From assembly GCA_025350365.1 (NCBI GenBank), contig JANXXY010000224.1:1-43764 (forward strand): 43,764 nucleotides of DNA, in the 5' to 3' direction. The position numbers and the translations under genes were made by a program. Within the stretch, counting starts at the first letter, position 1, and every line of letters begins with the position of its first letter. This stretch comes from Bacteroidales bacterium (GTDB lineage: Bacteria > Bacteroidota > Bacteroidia > Bacteroidales > JAAUTT01). Shown here piece after piece: positions 1 to 9,512 of this stretch. The notes below the pieces were generated by a model. It saw nothing but the letters and a program-made list of their open reading frames with translations. It did not search any database and was not told the DNA's origin.

Positions 1-10
1 TTATAAAAGT

Positions 11-36
11 GGTTATAGCCCCTTTTGGTTGAGGTT
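11..36 (+). repeat. Small palindromic-type repeat, copy 1 (GGTTATAGCCCCTTTTGGTTGAGGTT)
   Basis: Shares GTTATAGCCCCTTTT...GGTTGAGGTT with copies at 2073-2418. Confidence 0.6.
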
Positions 37-118
37 GAAAAAAAAAGGTTACGATATGCTCGCAAACGGTTAAAATATTTACCTGGTACTTTTTACGCAG
101 TACTAAATACTAAAATTG

Positions 119-703
119 ATGTCACACGGAAGTATCATAGATCATAAACTTTATGTCAGAGAAGGCAGAGAAGTGCGTTTCCCGGATGAAACACTCAAAC
201 GGGTCAATCTCATTATTGAGCGCTATCCGAAAGGAAAGGAAAAATCAGCGGTGCTTCCTATTCTGCATATTGCCCAGGAAGAACTTGGAGGTTACCTTAG
301 CGTGGATGTGATGGATTATGTTGCATCCCTATTGAATATTCAACCAGTTGAAGTTTACGAAGTAGCTACTTTTTATACTCAGTATTACCTCGAAAAAGTC
401 GGTAAATATGTTGTAGAGGTATGTAGAACTGGCCCTTGTGCAATGTGTGGAGGCGAGGATATTGCCGATTATCTCGAGAAAAAGTTACAGATAAAAACGG
501 ATGAAACTACCCCTGACGGTTTATTTACTGTCCGCAGGGTTGATTGTCTCGGTGCCTGTGGTTATGCACCTGTGATGCAAATAAACACTGAATTTTACGA
601 ATTTCTTACCAAAGAAAAAATTGATCTGATAATTGACGATCTTCGAGCCAAAGCCAACGAAGACAAACCTAAGGAAGCGAAATGGGTAGAAAAATTCTTT
701 TAG
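119..703 (+). CDS. nuoE: NADH-quinone oxidoreductase subunit E (2Fe-2S, thioredoxin-like)
   Basis: ORF with VEVYEVATFYTQY, CRTGPCAMCGGEDI and CLGACGYAPVM motifs typical of NuoE; followed by nuoF. ATG at 119 preferred over TTG at 116. Confidence 0.95.
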   Translation: MSHGSIIDHKLYVREGREVRFPDETLKRVNLIIERYPKGKEKSAVLPILHIAQEELGGYLSVDVMDYVASLLNIQPVEVYEVATFYTQYYLEKVGKYVVEVCRTGPCAMCGGEDIADYLEKKLQIKTDETTPDGLFTVRRVDCLGACGYAPVMQINTEFYEFLTKEKIDLIIDDLRAKANEDKPKEAKWVEKFF

Positions 704-2028
704 ATAAAGTCCATATTCCCGGAATAAAAACATTTAAAGTATATCGGGACAATGGTGGGTATGCATCTGTTGAGAAAGCCTTAAAGAAGATGACTCCCGC
801 AGAAATTATTGAGGAAGTTAAAAAATCGGGTCTGCGCGGACGCGGCGGCGCTGGTTTTCCGACGGGTATGAAATGGTCGTTTCTCGATACCAGGTCAAAC
901 AACCCTCGTTACTTGGTTTGTAATGCCGACGAAAGCGAACCCGGCACTTTTAAGGATCGGTACCTGATTGATTATATTCCGCATTTACTCATTGAAGGAT
1001 TGATAGTTTCGAGTTTTGCACTTGGAGCTAACACCACATTTATATATGTTCGAGGCGAATTCAAACAACAAATTGGAATATTAAACAAGGCGATTCGTGA
1101 AGCCCGCGATAATGGATTTCTTGGAAGTAACATTTTAGGAACATCATTTTCACTGGATATTCATGTACATTCTGGCGCCGGGGCTTATATTTGTGGCGAA
1201 GAAACGGCTTTGCTGGAATCGCTGGAAGGAAAGAGGGGAAATCCACGATTGAAACCGCCCTTTCCGGCAGTAAAAGGATTGTACGATTGTCCAACCGTGG
1301 TAAACAATGTAGAAACATTGGCCGCTATAGTTCCTATCATCAATTTTGGTGGTGACGAATATGCTAAAATCGGTATTGGACGCAGTACAGGTACAAAACT
1401 AATCTCGGCATGTGGACATATCAATAAACCTGGCGTTTATGAAATAGAAATGGGACTTTCGGTGGAAGAATTTCTCAATTCAGAAGAATATTGTGGAGGT
1501 GTCCGTAATGGGAAAAAGCTTAAAGCTATTATACCGGGTGGTTCATCAGTACCCATCCTGCCGGCTCATCTGGTTGCGGTTACTGCAGCAAACACTCCCC
1601 GGTTAATGAGTTATGAATCGCTATCGGATGGTGGTTTTGCTACCGGAAGCATGCTTGGTTCAGGCGGCTTTATTGTGTTCGACGAAGATGCTTGTATCGT
1701 GCGGAATACGTGGAACTTCACCCGGTTTTATTATCATGAATCGTGTGGACAATGTTCCCCCTGCCGCGAAGGAACCGGCTGGCTCGAAAAAATACTTTAC
1801 CGTATTGAGAATGGTCAGGGACGCGAAAGAGATATCGACGTACTGGATAGTGTAGCAAAAAAAATTGAAGGAAATACCATTTGTCCACTTGGCGATGCCG
1901 CAGCATGGCCCGTAAATAGTGCCATACGTCATTTCCGAAACGAATTTGAATTTCATATTGAACATCCTGACCTTATCAAAAATGTTCAACATGGTTCCAT
2001 TGAAAAATATATGAAAGTAATGGCGTAA
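682..2028 (+). CDS. nuoF: NADH-quinone oxidoreductase subunit F
   Basis: GLRGRGGAGFPTGMKW, CNADESEPGTFKDR, GAGAYICGEETALLESLEG and ESCGQCSPCREGTGW motifs; overlaps nuoE by 22 nt. Confidence 0.97.
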   Translation: MGRKILLDKVHIPGIKTFKVYRDNGGYASVEKALKKMTPAEIIEEVKKSGLRGRGGAGFPTGMKWSFLDTRSNNPRYLVCNADESEPGTFKDRYLIDYIPHLLIEGLIVSSFALGANTTFIYVRGEFKQQIGILNKAIREARDNGFLGSNILGTSFSLDIHVHSGAGAYICGEETALLESLEGKRGNPRLKPPFPAVKGLYDCPTVVNNVETLAAIVPIINFGGDEYAKIGIGRSTGTKLISACGHINKPGVYEIEMGLSVEEFLNSEEYCGGVRNGKKLKAIIPGGSSVPILPAHLVAVTAANTPRLMSYESLSDGGFATGSMLGSGGFIVFDEDACIVRNTWNFTRFYYHESCGQCSPCREGTGWLEKILYRIENGQGRERDIDVLDSVAKKIEGNTICPLGDAAAWPVNSAIRHFRNEFEFHIEHPDLIKNVQHGSIEKYMKVMA

Positions 2029-2072
2029 TATGAATTAATTACCGAAAAAAGTTTAAACAGGGTAATAAACAA

Positions 2073-2418
2073 GTTATAGCCCCTTTTTAAGGAATAGCCG
2101 TCAAGCTAAAGTTTATAAGATGTTTATTTTAAAAAAAGTATTAAATAATTGGAATGGTTTTAAATTTGCAAAGTACAACCTCAACCCCTTAAAAAGTGGC
2201 AATAACAGTGCAATACATAATTAAGTTTCAAAATTAAAAACAATTTTTTTATTTTCTAAGTCAAGAAATGTAAGTAATTTAAAACTCCCAATTCATCGAG
2301 GACTGTTATAGCCCCTTTTTAAGGGGGTTGGGGTTACAAAAAACTTAATAAATATATGATATACAATTTTTTATGAATATTAACTTGACAGCCATACCTT
2401 ATAAAGGGGTTGAGGTTA
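2073..2418. repeat. Cluster of four REP-like copies between nuoF and nuoG
   Basis: 2073-2095 GTTATAGCCCCTTTTTAAGGAA; 2175-2208 inverted (ACAACCTCAACCCCTTAAAAAGTGGCAATAAC); 2305-2336 GTTATAGCCCCTTTTTAAGGGGGTTGGGGTTAC; 2390-2418 AGCCATACCTTATAAAGGGGTTGAGGTTA. Confidence 0.75.
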
Positions 2419-2461
2419 AAACAAAAACAGATGCCGATCTGCAAGGGCAATTAATTTAAAA

Positions 2462-3439
2462 ATGATGCTAAAAGTAACAATAGACGGACATACTACCGAA
2501 GTGGAGGAAGGAACAACAATTCTTCAGGCTGCACGGAAAATTGGAGGCGAAATTGTTCCTCCGGCAATGTGCTATTATTCGAAGCTCAAAGGATCGGGTG
2601 GAAAATGCCGAACCTGTTTGGTTAAAGTATCCAAAGGGTCGGAGAAAGATCCGCGGCCGATGCCAAAACTCGTAGCCTCCTGTAGCACTCCCGTTCAGGA
2701 TGGTATGGAAGTTCAAAATATTACTTCTCCGGAAGTGCTCGAAACCCGTAAAGCCATCGTTGAGTTTTTGCTGATTAATCATCCTCTCGACTGTCCCATT
2801 TGTGACCAGGCTGGTGAATGTGACCTTCAGGACTTAAGTTTTGCGCACGGTGCGGATACATCGAGGTTCGAAGAACAAAAAAGAGAATTTGAACAGGTAG
2901 ATATTGGTCCCAATATCAAATTGCATATGAATCGGTGCATTCTATGTTACCGTTGTGTATACACTGTTAACCAGATTACTAACGGGCGTATTCATGGGGT
3001 GCTTTACCGTGGTGATGCATCCGAAATATCAACATTCATTAAAAATTCCATTGAAAACGATTTCTCGGGAAATGTTATCGACGTGTGTCCCGTTGGTGCG
3101 CTTACCGACAGTACATTCCGTTTCAAAAGCCGGGTTTGGTTTTTAAAATCGATGGATGTTCACCGCACTTGTCCTAAATGCTCCGGAAAGGCTGTGGCCT
3201 GGATGAGCGGGAACGAAATATACCGGGTAACAGCACGCAAAGATGAATTCAATGAAGTGGAAGAATTTATTTGTAACGAATGTCGTTTTGAAAAAAAGGA
3301 TGTCAATGACTGGGTTATTGAGGGTCCCAGAAAGATTAAGCGCACATCGATCATTTCGGTCAATCATTATTTAAATGAGAAACAAGGCGCAATTATTAAT
3401 CCTGTCGATAAAAAGATAGAGAAACCGAGTGAATTATGA
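2462..3439 (+). CDS. nuoG: Short NuoG-type 2Fe-2S/4Fe-4S subunit without molybdopterin-like domain (325 aa)
   Basis: N-terminal 2Fe-2S ferredoxin domain, HPLDCPICDQAGECDLQD (N5-type), RCILCYRC...DVCPVGALTD (N4-type); ORF ends before a molybdopterin domain. Confidence 0.9.
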   Translation: MMLKVTIDGHTTEVEEGTTILQAARKIGGEIVPPAMCYYSKLKGSGGKCRTCLVKVSKGSEKDPRPMPKLVASCSTPVQDGMEVQNITSPEVLETRKAIVEFLLINHPLDCPICDQAGECDLQDLSFAHGADTSRFEEQKREFEQVDIGPNIKLHMNRCILCYRCVYTVNQITNGRIHGVLYRGDASEISTFIKNSIENDFSGNVIDVCPVGALTDSTFRFKSRVWFLKSMDVHRTCPKCSGKAVAWMSGNEIYRVTARKDEFNEVEEFICNECRFEKKDVNDWVIEGPRKIKRTSIISVNHYLNEKQGAIINPVDKKIEKPSEL

Positions 3440-4452
3440 TAGTCTATTTGATTTATAAAGTAGCATTAATTACTACCATTTTGTTATTGAGCCTTTTGAT
3501 AGCGATGTATGCAACATTGGTGGAACGTAAATTTGCCGGATTTATTCAGGACAGATATGGTCCCGACCGTGCAGGCCCATGGGGTATTTTACAGCCTGTT
3601 TGCGATGGTGTAAAACTCTTCTTTAAAGAGGAATACATGCCCAATACGGCCGATAAATTTTTATATATTTTAGGCCCATGTCTTACCATGATGGTGTCGT
3701 TGTTAACCAGTGCGGTTATTCCCTGGGGTGGCACAATTTCAATTGCCGGAAATAATTTTCCTCTACAGGTAGCAAGCAGTAGTGTAGATATTCTATATAT
3801 TTTTGCGGTTGTATCGATGGGCGTTTATGGCATTATGATTGGTGGCTGGGCATCAAACAATAAATTTGCTTTGTTAGGCGCTGTCCGGGCATCGTCGCAA
3901 ATGATCAGTTACGAATTGGCCATGGGTTTGGCGATAGCTTCAGTAATTTTGATGACGGGTACTCTTAGCCTTCAGCAAACAGTAGATCAGCAAACATCGA
4001 TGTGGAATGTGGTTTATCAGCCGTTGGCATTTCTCATATTTTTTATCTGTGCCCTGGCCGAAACAAACCGGGCTCCGTTTGATTTGCCCGAATGTGAAGG
4101 AGAATTAGTGGGCGGCTATCATACGGAATATAGCGCCATGAAACTGGGCTTCTATCTTTTTTCGGAATACATTAATATGTTTATATCATCGGCAATAATG
4201 GCTACCTTGTTTTTTGGAGGTTATCATATGCCGTTTATCGACAAGTTGGGTTTATCTCCTAACCTTTTAACTCTTCTTGGAACTGCATTTTTATTTGTTA
4301 AAATATTCCTCTTTCTCCTTTTGTTTATATGGGTGCGATGGACATTACCCCGTTTCCGCTATGACCAACTGATGAAATTAGGATGGAAAGTGCTATTTCC
4401 ATTGGCTTTGATTAATTTGATAATTACGGGCATTGTTATGCTTTTGAAATAA
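3436..4452 (+). CDS. nuoH: NADH-quinone oxidoreductase subunit H
   Basis: ERKFAGFIQDRYGPDRAGPWGILQPVCDGVKLFFKE and ETNRAPFDLPECEGELVGGYHTEYS motifs; multiple TM segments; overlaps nuoG stop. Confidence 0.97.
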   Translation: MIVYLIYKVALITTILLLSLLIAMYATLVERKFAGFIQDRYGPDRAGPWGILQPVCDGVKLFFKEEYMPNTADKFLYILGPCLTMMVSLLTSAVIPWGGTISIAGNNFPLQVASSSVDILYIFAVVSMGVYGIMIGGWASNNKFALLGAVRASSQMISYELAMGLAIASVILMTGTLSLQQTVDQQTSMWNVVYQPLAFLIFFICALAETNRAPFDLPECEGELVGGYHTEYSAMKLGFYLFSEYINMFISSAIMATLFFGGYHMPFIDKLGLSPNLLTLLGTAFLFVKIFLFLLLFIWVRWTLPRFRYDQLMKLGWKVLFPLALINLIITGIVMLLK

Positions 4453-4462
4453 TAGCAACAAT

Positions 4463-5035
4463 ATGAATCTGACAAACAGAAGCAAAGTTGTAACTAATAA
4501 ACAGATGACTTTCGTGGAAAGCCTATACCTTCCTGCCATTTTTGCAGGAATGTGGATTACCATAAAGCATGTTTTCGGGAAGAAAGCTACCATAAAATAT
4601 CCCGAGAAAAAAAGGGAATTCTCGGAAATATATCGCGGGCAGCATGTTTTGAAACGCGATGACGAAGGTCGGGAACGGTGCACTGCATGTGGGCTTTGTG
4701 CACTGGCGTGTCCTGCTGAGGCTATCACCATGATTGCAGCTGAACGTCAACCGGGTGAGGAAAATCTCTACCGCGAAGAAAAATATGCCAAAGTATACGA
4801 AATCAACATGCTTCGATGCATCTATTGTGGTTTGTGCGAGAGTGCCTGCCCCAAGGAAGCTATCTTTCTTACAAAAAAAACTGTCGATTCTGAGTATTAT
4901 CGGCAGGCTTTCATTTATGGTAAGGACAAACTTGTTGAACCAGTTGAAAAAGATAAACGGATTGATGTCACAAAACGGCAAACGCCCGAAGTACTACAGT
5001 TTAAAAAATTGCCCAACGAGAGACATAATATTTGA
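4463..5035 (+). CDS. nuoI: NADH-quinone oxidoreductase subunit I (2x 4Fe-4S)
   Basis: CTACGLCALACPAEAI and CIYCGLCESACPKEAI ferredoxin motifs; operon position. Confidence 0.96.
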   Translation: MNLTNRSKVVTNKQMTFVESLYLPAIFAGMWITIKHVFGKKATIKYPEKKREFSEIYRGQHVLKRDDEGRERCTACGLCALACPAEAITMIAAERQPGEENLYREEKYAKVYEINMLRCIYCGLCESACPKEAIFLTKKTVDSEYYRQAFIYGKDKLVEPVEKDKRIDVTKRQTPEVLQFKKLPNERHNI

Positions 5036-5046
5036 AGCAAAACTTT

Positions 5047-5535
5047 ATGGAAAAATATATTTTCTTTACCTTATCGGGATTGGCAATTTTTTCGGCCATC
5101 ATGGTGCTGGTTTCTAAGAGACCGGTACATAGCGTATTATATTTGATTCTTTGCTTTTTTACCATTGCCGGCCATTATATTATGTTGAATGCGCAATTTC
5201 TGGCTGTGGTTCACATTATCGTTTATGCCGGAGCCATCATGGTTCTTTTTCTTTTTACCCTGATGCTGCTGAACCTGAATCTGGCAAACGAATTACGTAA
5301 ATCTATACTGGCAAGGGTTACAGCAGTAATTGCCGGTGGTCTTTTACTTGTTACATTGGTAGCCGTGTTGAAAGGGCTGGATGCAAGTGGTCCGATTATG
5401 GCAAATACACAAATTGGTATGACAACCAACATTGGCAAAGTATTATTTAACGAATATATGTTTCCTTTCGAAGCTGCCTCAGTTCTTTTTTTAGCAGCTA
5501 TGGTAGGAGCAGTAATGATGGTGAAAAAGGAATAG
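5047..5535 (+). CDS. nuoJ: NADH-quinone oxidoreductase subunit J
   Basis: Hydrophobic ORF with HSVLYLILCFFTIAGHYIMLNAQFLAVVHIIVYAGAIMVLFLF; ATG at 5047 (ORF track begins at TTG 5032). Confidence 0.94.
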   Translation: MEKYIFFTLSGLAIFSAIMVLVSKRPVHSVLYLILCFFTIAGHYIMLNAQFLAVVHIIVYAGAIMVLFLFTLMLLNLNLANELRKSILARVTAVIAGGLLLVTLVAVLKGLDASGPIMANTQIGMTTNIGKVLFNEYMFPFEAASVLFLAAMVGAVMMVKKE

Positions 5536-5547
5536 AAATAAAAGAAT

Positions 5548-5877
5548 ATGAATAACGTAGTACAAGGTTTACAGTTGATGCCAATTAGTTATTACATTTC
5601 ATTTTGTTCGATACTTTTTGTGATCGGAATGATTGGAGTGTTGATCAAACGTAATGCATTGGTTATTTTTATGTCCATTGAATTGATGCTTAATTCCATT
5701 AATCTGTTGCTGGCGGCATTTTCGGTTTATCATAACGATCCCGCCGGACAGATTCTGGTAATTTTCATTATGGTAGTAGCCGCAGCTGAGGTAGCTGTGG
5801 GGCTTTCCATTTTAGTGGTTACCTACCGGAAAAACAATTCCATTGATGTTAACCTTTTGAACCAGTTGAAAGGATAA
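5548..5877 (+). CDS. nuoK: NADH-quinone oxidoreductase subunit K
   Basis: GVLIKRNALVIFMSIELMLNSINLLLAAFS and AAAEVAVGLSILV motifs; 109 aa. Confidence 0.96.
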   Translation: MNNVVQGLQLMPISYYISFCSILFVIGMIGVLIKRNALVIFMSIELMLNSINLLLAAFSVYHNDPAGQILVIFIMVVAAAEVAVGLSILVVTYRKNNSIDVNLLNQLKG

Positions 5878-5994
5878 ATATGAGGAAAGTAGTATGTAAT
5901 TAGTTGTAAGTCGTAAGACTATTTTCTTGGTAATCAGTAGCAAGTACTTAGAAAAAGTTGAGAATTTACTTTTTATAGAATGAAATAAAGAAAC

Positions 5995-7887
5995 ATGAAT
6001 ACTTTAGCAGCTTTAGTGCCCATTTTACCTCTCCTTTCATTTCTTGTGATAGGTCTTAATTTTAGGCGGTTACCAAAACCTGTCACATCCATTTTGGCAT
6101 GTGGCTCAGTGCTGGTTTCATTCATATTTTCAGTAGTGTTGTTTTTTCATATAAAAGGTGGAAACCCGACTGTAAATGTCACCTTGTTTGAATGGATTCC
6201 CGCAGCAGCTACCTCTCTTGGTTTTTCGTTTGTTGTCGATCCCTTGTCATCACTAATGTTGCTGATAGTTACCGGTGTTGGATTTCTCATCCATGTTTAT
6301 TCCATTGGTTACATGCACGATGACGAAGGTTTCAACCGCTTCTTTTCATACATGAATCTGTTTGTGTTTTCGATGCTGGTGCTTGTGCTTGGCTCTAACT
6401 ATTTAATGATGTTTATTGGTTGGGAAGGCGTTGGGCTATGTTCTTATCTGCTCATTGGGTTTTGGTTTAAAAATCAAGCATATAATAACGCCGCCAAGAA
6501 AGCTTTTATCATGAACCGGATTGGCGACCTGGGTTTTCTTCTGGGGATGTTTATTTTATATGTTCAGTTCGGGTCGTTAGATTATCAGACGGTTTTTGCG
6601 AAAGCCAGTCTGCTGGAGTCTGGAAATCTTATTCTTACCATAGCCACCATGTTACTTTTTGTAGGAGCTATTGGAAAAAGCGCTCAAATACCTCTTTTCA
6701 CCTGGTTACCTGATGCTATGGCAGGACCAACGCCGGTTTCGGCTCTAATCCATGCTGCCACAATGGTTACAGCAGGCGTTTATATGGTTGCCCGGTCACA
6801 TGCCTTGTATATATTGGCTCCTGCAACTATGATGGTAATTGCAGTTATAGGTATTACCACTGCACTTTTTGCAGCTACCATCGCTATTTTTCAAAATGAT
6901 ATTAAAAAAGTGCTGGCATACTCAACAGTAAGTCAGCTGGGATATATGTTTGTTGGGTTGGGCATGGGAGCCTTTACCGGTGCGATGTTTCACCTAACCA
7001 CACATGCTTTTTTTAAAGCCTTGCTTTTTCTTGCTGCCGGAAGCGTAATTCATGCAATGGGTGGTGAACAGGATATTCGTAAAATGGGAGGTTTGAAAAA
7101 GGCTTTACCTATTACCTGGCTGGTATTTCTTGCCGGAACGATTGCCATATCGGGTATTCCTCCATTTTCAGGATTCTTTTCGAAAGACGAAATTCTTCTT
7201 CATGCATACGAGCAAAACAAAGTGATATGGGTGCTAGGTATATTAGGATCGTTAATGACAGCATTTTATATGTTCCGGTTATTCTACCTTACCTTTGCCG
7301 GGATGTTTCGCGGTACCGATAAACAAAAACAACATCTTCACGAATCACCAAAATCCATGACCATACCGTTAATCATTCTCGCGGTTCTCGCGGTAGCAGG
7401 TGGTTTGCTTAATATTCCGGCTGTCTTTGGCGGGTCATCGTCTCTTAACACATTTTTATCCCCGATTTTTGGTTCCGGTGTCGAACCGGTTGGCGAAGTA
7501 TCTTATGGTACAGAAATTCTTCTGATGTCAATTGCTGTAATTGGATCATTAGCAATGATTGGCTTTGCGTGGTTTCGTTTCGTTAAAACAGCTACCATTC
7601 CGGTTACCGATGGTATCAAACGACCGGCTCTTTCAAATTTACTATATCATAAATATTACATCGACGAAATATACCAATTTCTTATTGAGAAGCCAGTTCT
7701 ATGGTTGTCGGACATCATGCATCTTTTTGATGTATATGTAATTGATAAAACAGTCAATTTCGTTGGCAATGCCACTGTTTGGCTGGGTAAACAATCGGGA
7801 TTTCTGCAAACCGGAAATATTGGCTTTTATTTGATTGCCATGGTGCTTAGTATAGTTGCTTTTCTTGTATTTGGATTGATGATTTAA
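5995..7887 (+). CDS. nuoL: NADH-quinone oxidoreductase subunit L
   Basis: WEGVGLCSYLLIGFWF, TWLPDAMAGPTPVSALIHAATMVTAGVYM, FFKALLFLAAGSVIHAMGGEQDIRKMGGL motifs. Confidence 0.97.
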   Translation: MNTLAALVPILPLLSFLVIGLNFRRLPKPVTSILACGSVLVSFIFSVVLFFHIKGGNPTVNVTLFEWIPAAATSLGFSFVVDPLSSLMLLIVTGVGFLIHVYSIGYMHDDEGFNRFFSYMNLFVFSMLVLVLGSNYLMMFIGWEGVGLCSYLLIGFWFKNQAYNNAAKKAFIMNRIGDLGFLLGMFILYVQFGSLDYQTVFAKASLLESGNLILTIATMLLFVGAIGKSAQIPLFTWLPDAMAGPTPVSALIHAATMVTAGVYMVARSHALYILAPATMMVIAVIGITTALFAATIAIFQNDIKKVLAYSTVSQLGYMFVGLGMGAFTGAMFHLTTHAFFKALLFLAAGSVIHAMGGEQDIRKMGGLKKALPITWLVFLAGTIAISGIPPFSGFFSKDEILLHAYEQNKVIWVLGILGSLMTAFYMFRLFYLTFAGMFRGTDKQKQHLHESPKSMTIPLIILAVLAVAGGLLNIPAVFGGSSSLNTFLSPIFGSGVEPVGEVSYGTEILLMSIAVIGSLAMIGFAWFRFVKTATIPVTDGIKRPALSNLLYHKYYIDEIYQFLIEKPVLWLSDIMHLFDVYVIDKTVNFVGNATVWLGKQSGFLQTGNIGFYLIAMVLSIVAFLVFGLMI

Positions 7888-7897
7888 ATAATATCTG

Positions 7898-9376
7898 ATG
7901 TTGACGATATCGCTAATTTTATTGCCGCTTCTTGCTTCGCTTATTCTATTCTTACTGAAAGATAAGAAGGGTTTTCATATTCTGGCTTTGGTTGCCTCTC
8001 TCGCTGAGTTGGTGTTGGGAATTGTTGCACTTTTCGGTTTCGATAAAGGCGCTGCCAGAAATTTTCCTTTTGATGCCATGTGGATCAAATCCATGGGAAT
8101 CAGTTTCTCCTTCGGAATGAGTGGATTATCACTTTTATTAGTGCTTCTGACGGTGTTTTTGGTTCCAATGATTATTTTAACAACCTTCCATCGCGATAAT
8201 AAATATTCGTCGGCATTTTATGGATTAATATTACTGATGCAGTCAGCATTGGTAGGAGTTTTCACGAGCTCAGATGGTTTTCTTTTTTACATATTCTGGG
8301 AAATGGCTCTTATTCCGATTTATTTTATCTGCGGATTGTGGGGTGGTGAAAACAAAATTAAAATTACCCTTAAATTTTTTATCTATACCATGCTTGGGAG
8401 TTTGTTTATGCTTACAGCGCTTATCTGGCTATACATAAAAACTCCTGCCCCGCATACCTTTAATATCGACACCATGGTAATGGTAAAACTACCACTTGGT
8501 GAACAATTCTGGGTTTTTCTGGCTTTTTTCCTTGGTTTCGCGATTAAGATTCCAGTTTTTCCTTTTCATAGCTGGCAGCCTGATACATACACCGTGGCTC
8601 CTGCCGCCGGCAGCATGTTGCTTGCCGGAATTATGCTAAAGATGGGATTGTATGGAATTCTGAGATTTCTAATACCTTCCTGTAGTTTCACAGTAATTCA
8701 GTTTGCCCCGGTAGTGATGATTATGGCCATAACGGGTTTGTTGTATGGTTCCGTTATTGCTATAAAACAAAAGGAAATAAAGCGATTGATAGCCTATTCC
8801 TCTTTCGCACATGTGGGCTTGATGACTGCTGCCCTTTTTGCTTTAAATGTGGATGCATTGCAAGGAACTATCTATCAAATGATTTCTCATGGTTTTAATG
8901 TGGTGGCTTTGTTTTTTATTGCTGATATCATACAACGACGCACAAATACATTGCAAATTAATGAGTTGGGAGGAATTGCCAAAGTTGCACCGCGGTTTGC
9001 TGTTTTCTTTATGATAGTGATGCTTGGCTCAGTCGCATTGCCGCTTACCAACGGTTTTATCGGTGAGTTCCTGATGCTGGTTGGTATGGTTCAATATAGT
9101 TTTTATGTGGCTGCTATTGCTGGAATAAGTATTATTCTGGGAGCTGTGTATATGTTCTGGTTATATCAGCGAAGCATGTATGGCGAAACCAAACCGGTTA
9201 CCGCTGCATTTGCCGATCTTACTTCCACCGAAATGTGGGTGGCAGTTCCGCTTATTATTATTATTATAGCAATGGGTGTTTACCCAAAGCCAATCCTGGA
9301 GATCGCCAAACCGACGGTTGAAAGCATTTTATTTTCATTAAAACCTTTAAAGGAAGCTATCATCCCAGTTTTATAA
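7898..9376 (+). CDS. nuoM: NADH-quinone oxidoreductase subunit M
   Basis: FYIFWEMALIPIYFICGLWGG, KIPVFPFHSWQPDTYTVAPAAGSMLLAGIMLKMGLYG, IAYSSFAHVGLM motifs. Confidence 0.97.
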   Translation: MLTISLILLPLLASLILFLLKDKKGFHILALVASLAELVLGIVALFGFDKGAARNFPFDAMWIKSMGISFSFGMSGLSLLLVLLTVFLVPMIILTTFHRDNKYSSAFYGLILLMQSALVGVFTSSDGFLFYIFWEMALIPIYFICGLWGGENKIKITLKFFIYTMLGSLFMLTALIWLYIKTPAPHTFNIDTMVMVKLPLGEQFWVFLAFFLGFAIKIPVFPFHSWQPDTYTVAPAAGSMLLAGIMLKMGLYGILRFLIPSCSFTVIQFAPVVMIMAITGLLYGSVIAIKQKEIKRLIAYSSFAHVGLMTAALFALNVDALQGTIYQMISHGFNVVALFFIADIIQRRTNTLQINELGGIAKVAPRFAVFFMIVMLGSVALPLTNGFIGEFLMLVGMVQYSFYVAAIAGISIILGAVYMFWLYQRSMYGETKPVTAAFADLTSTEMWVAVPLIIIIIAMGVYPKPILEIAKPTVESILFSLKPLKEAIIPVL

Positions 9377-9512
9377 TTAAAATCGCAAATAATAAACACA
9401 AAAATTAAATGCTTTACGAAAAATTTAAAACTTTAAATGTTTGGTGTTTGCTTACAACTTACGACTTGATACTTACGACTATTATTATTTTTAAAACTTA
9501 CGATATAAAAGC

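Noticed and set aside
1660-1992. 110-aa minus-strand ORF (and 1061-1318, 1185-1424)
   Set aside because: Antisense to nuoF coding sequence; spurious.
4523-4981. 152-aa minus-strand ORF
   Set aside because: Entirely antisense to nuoI, Cys/Phe-rich translation with no recognisable motif; mirror of a conserved gene.
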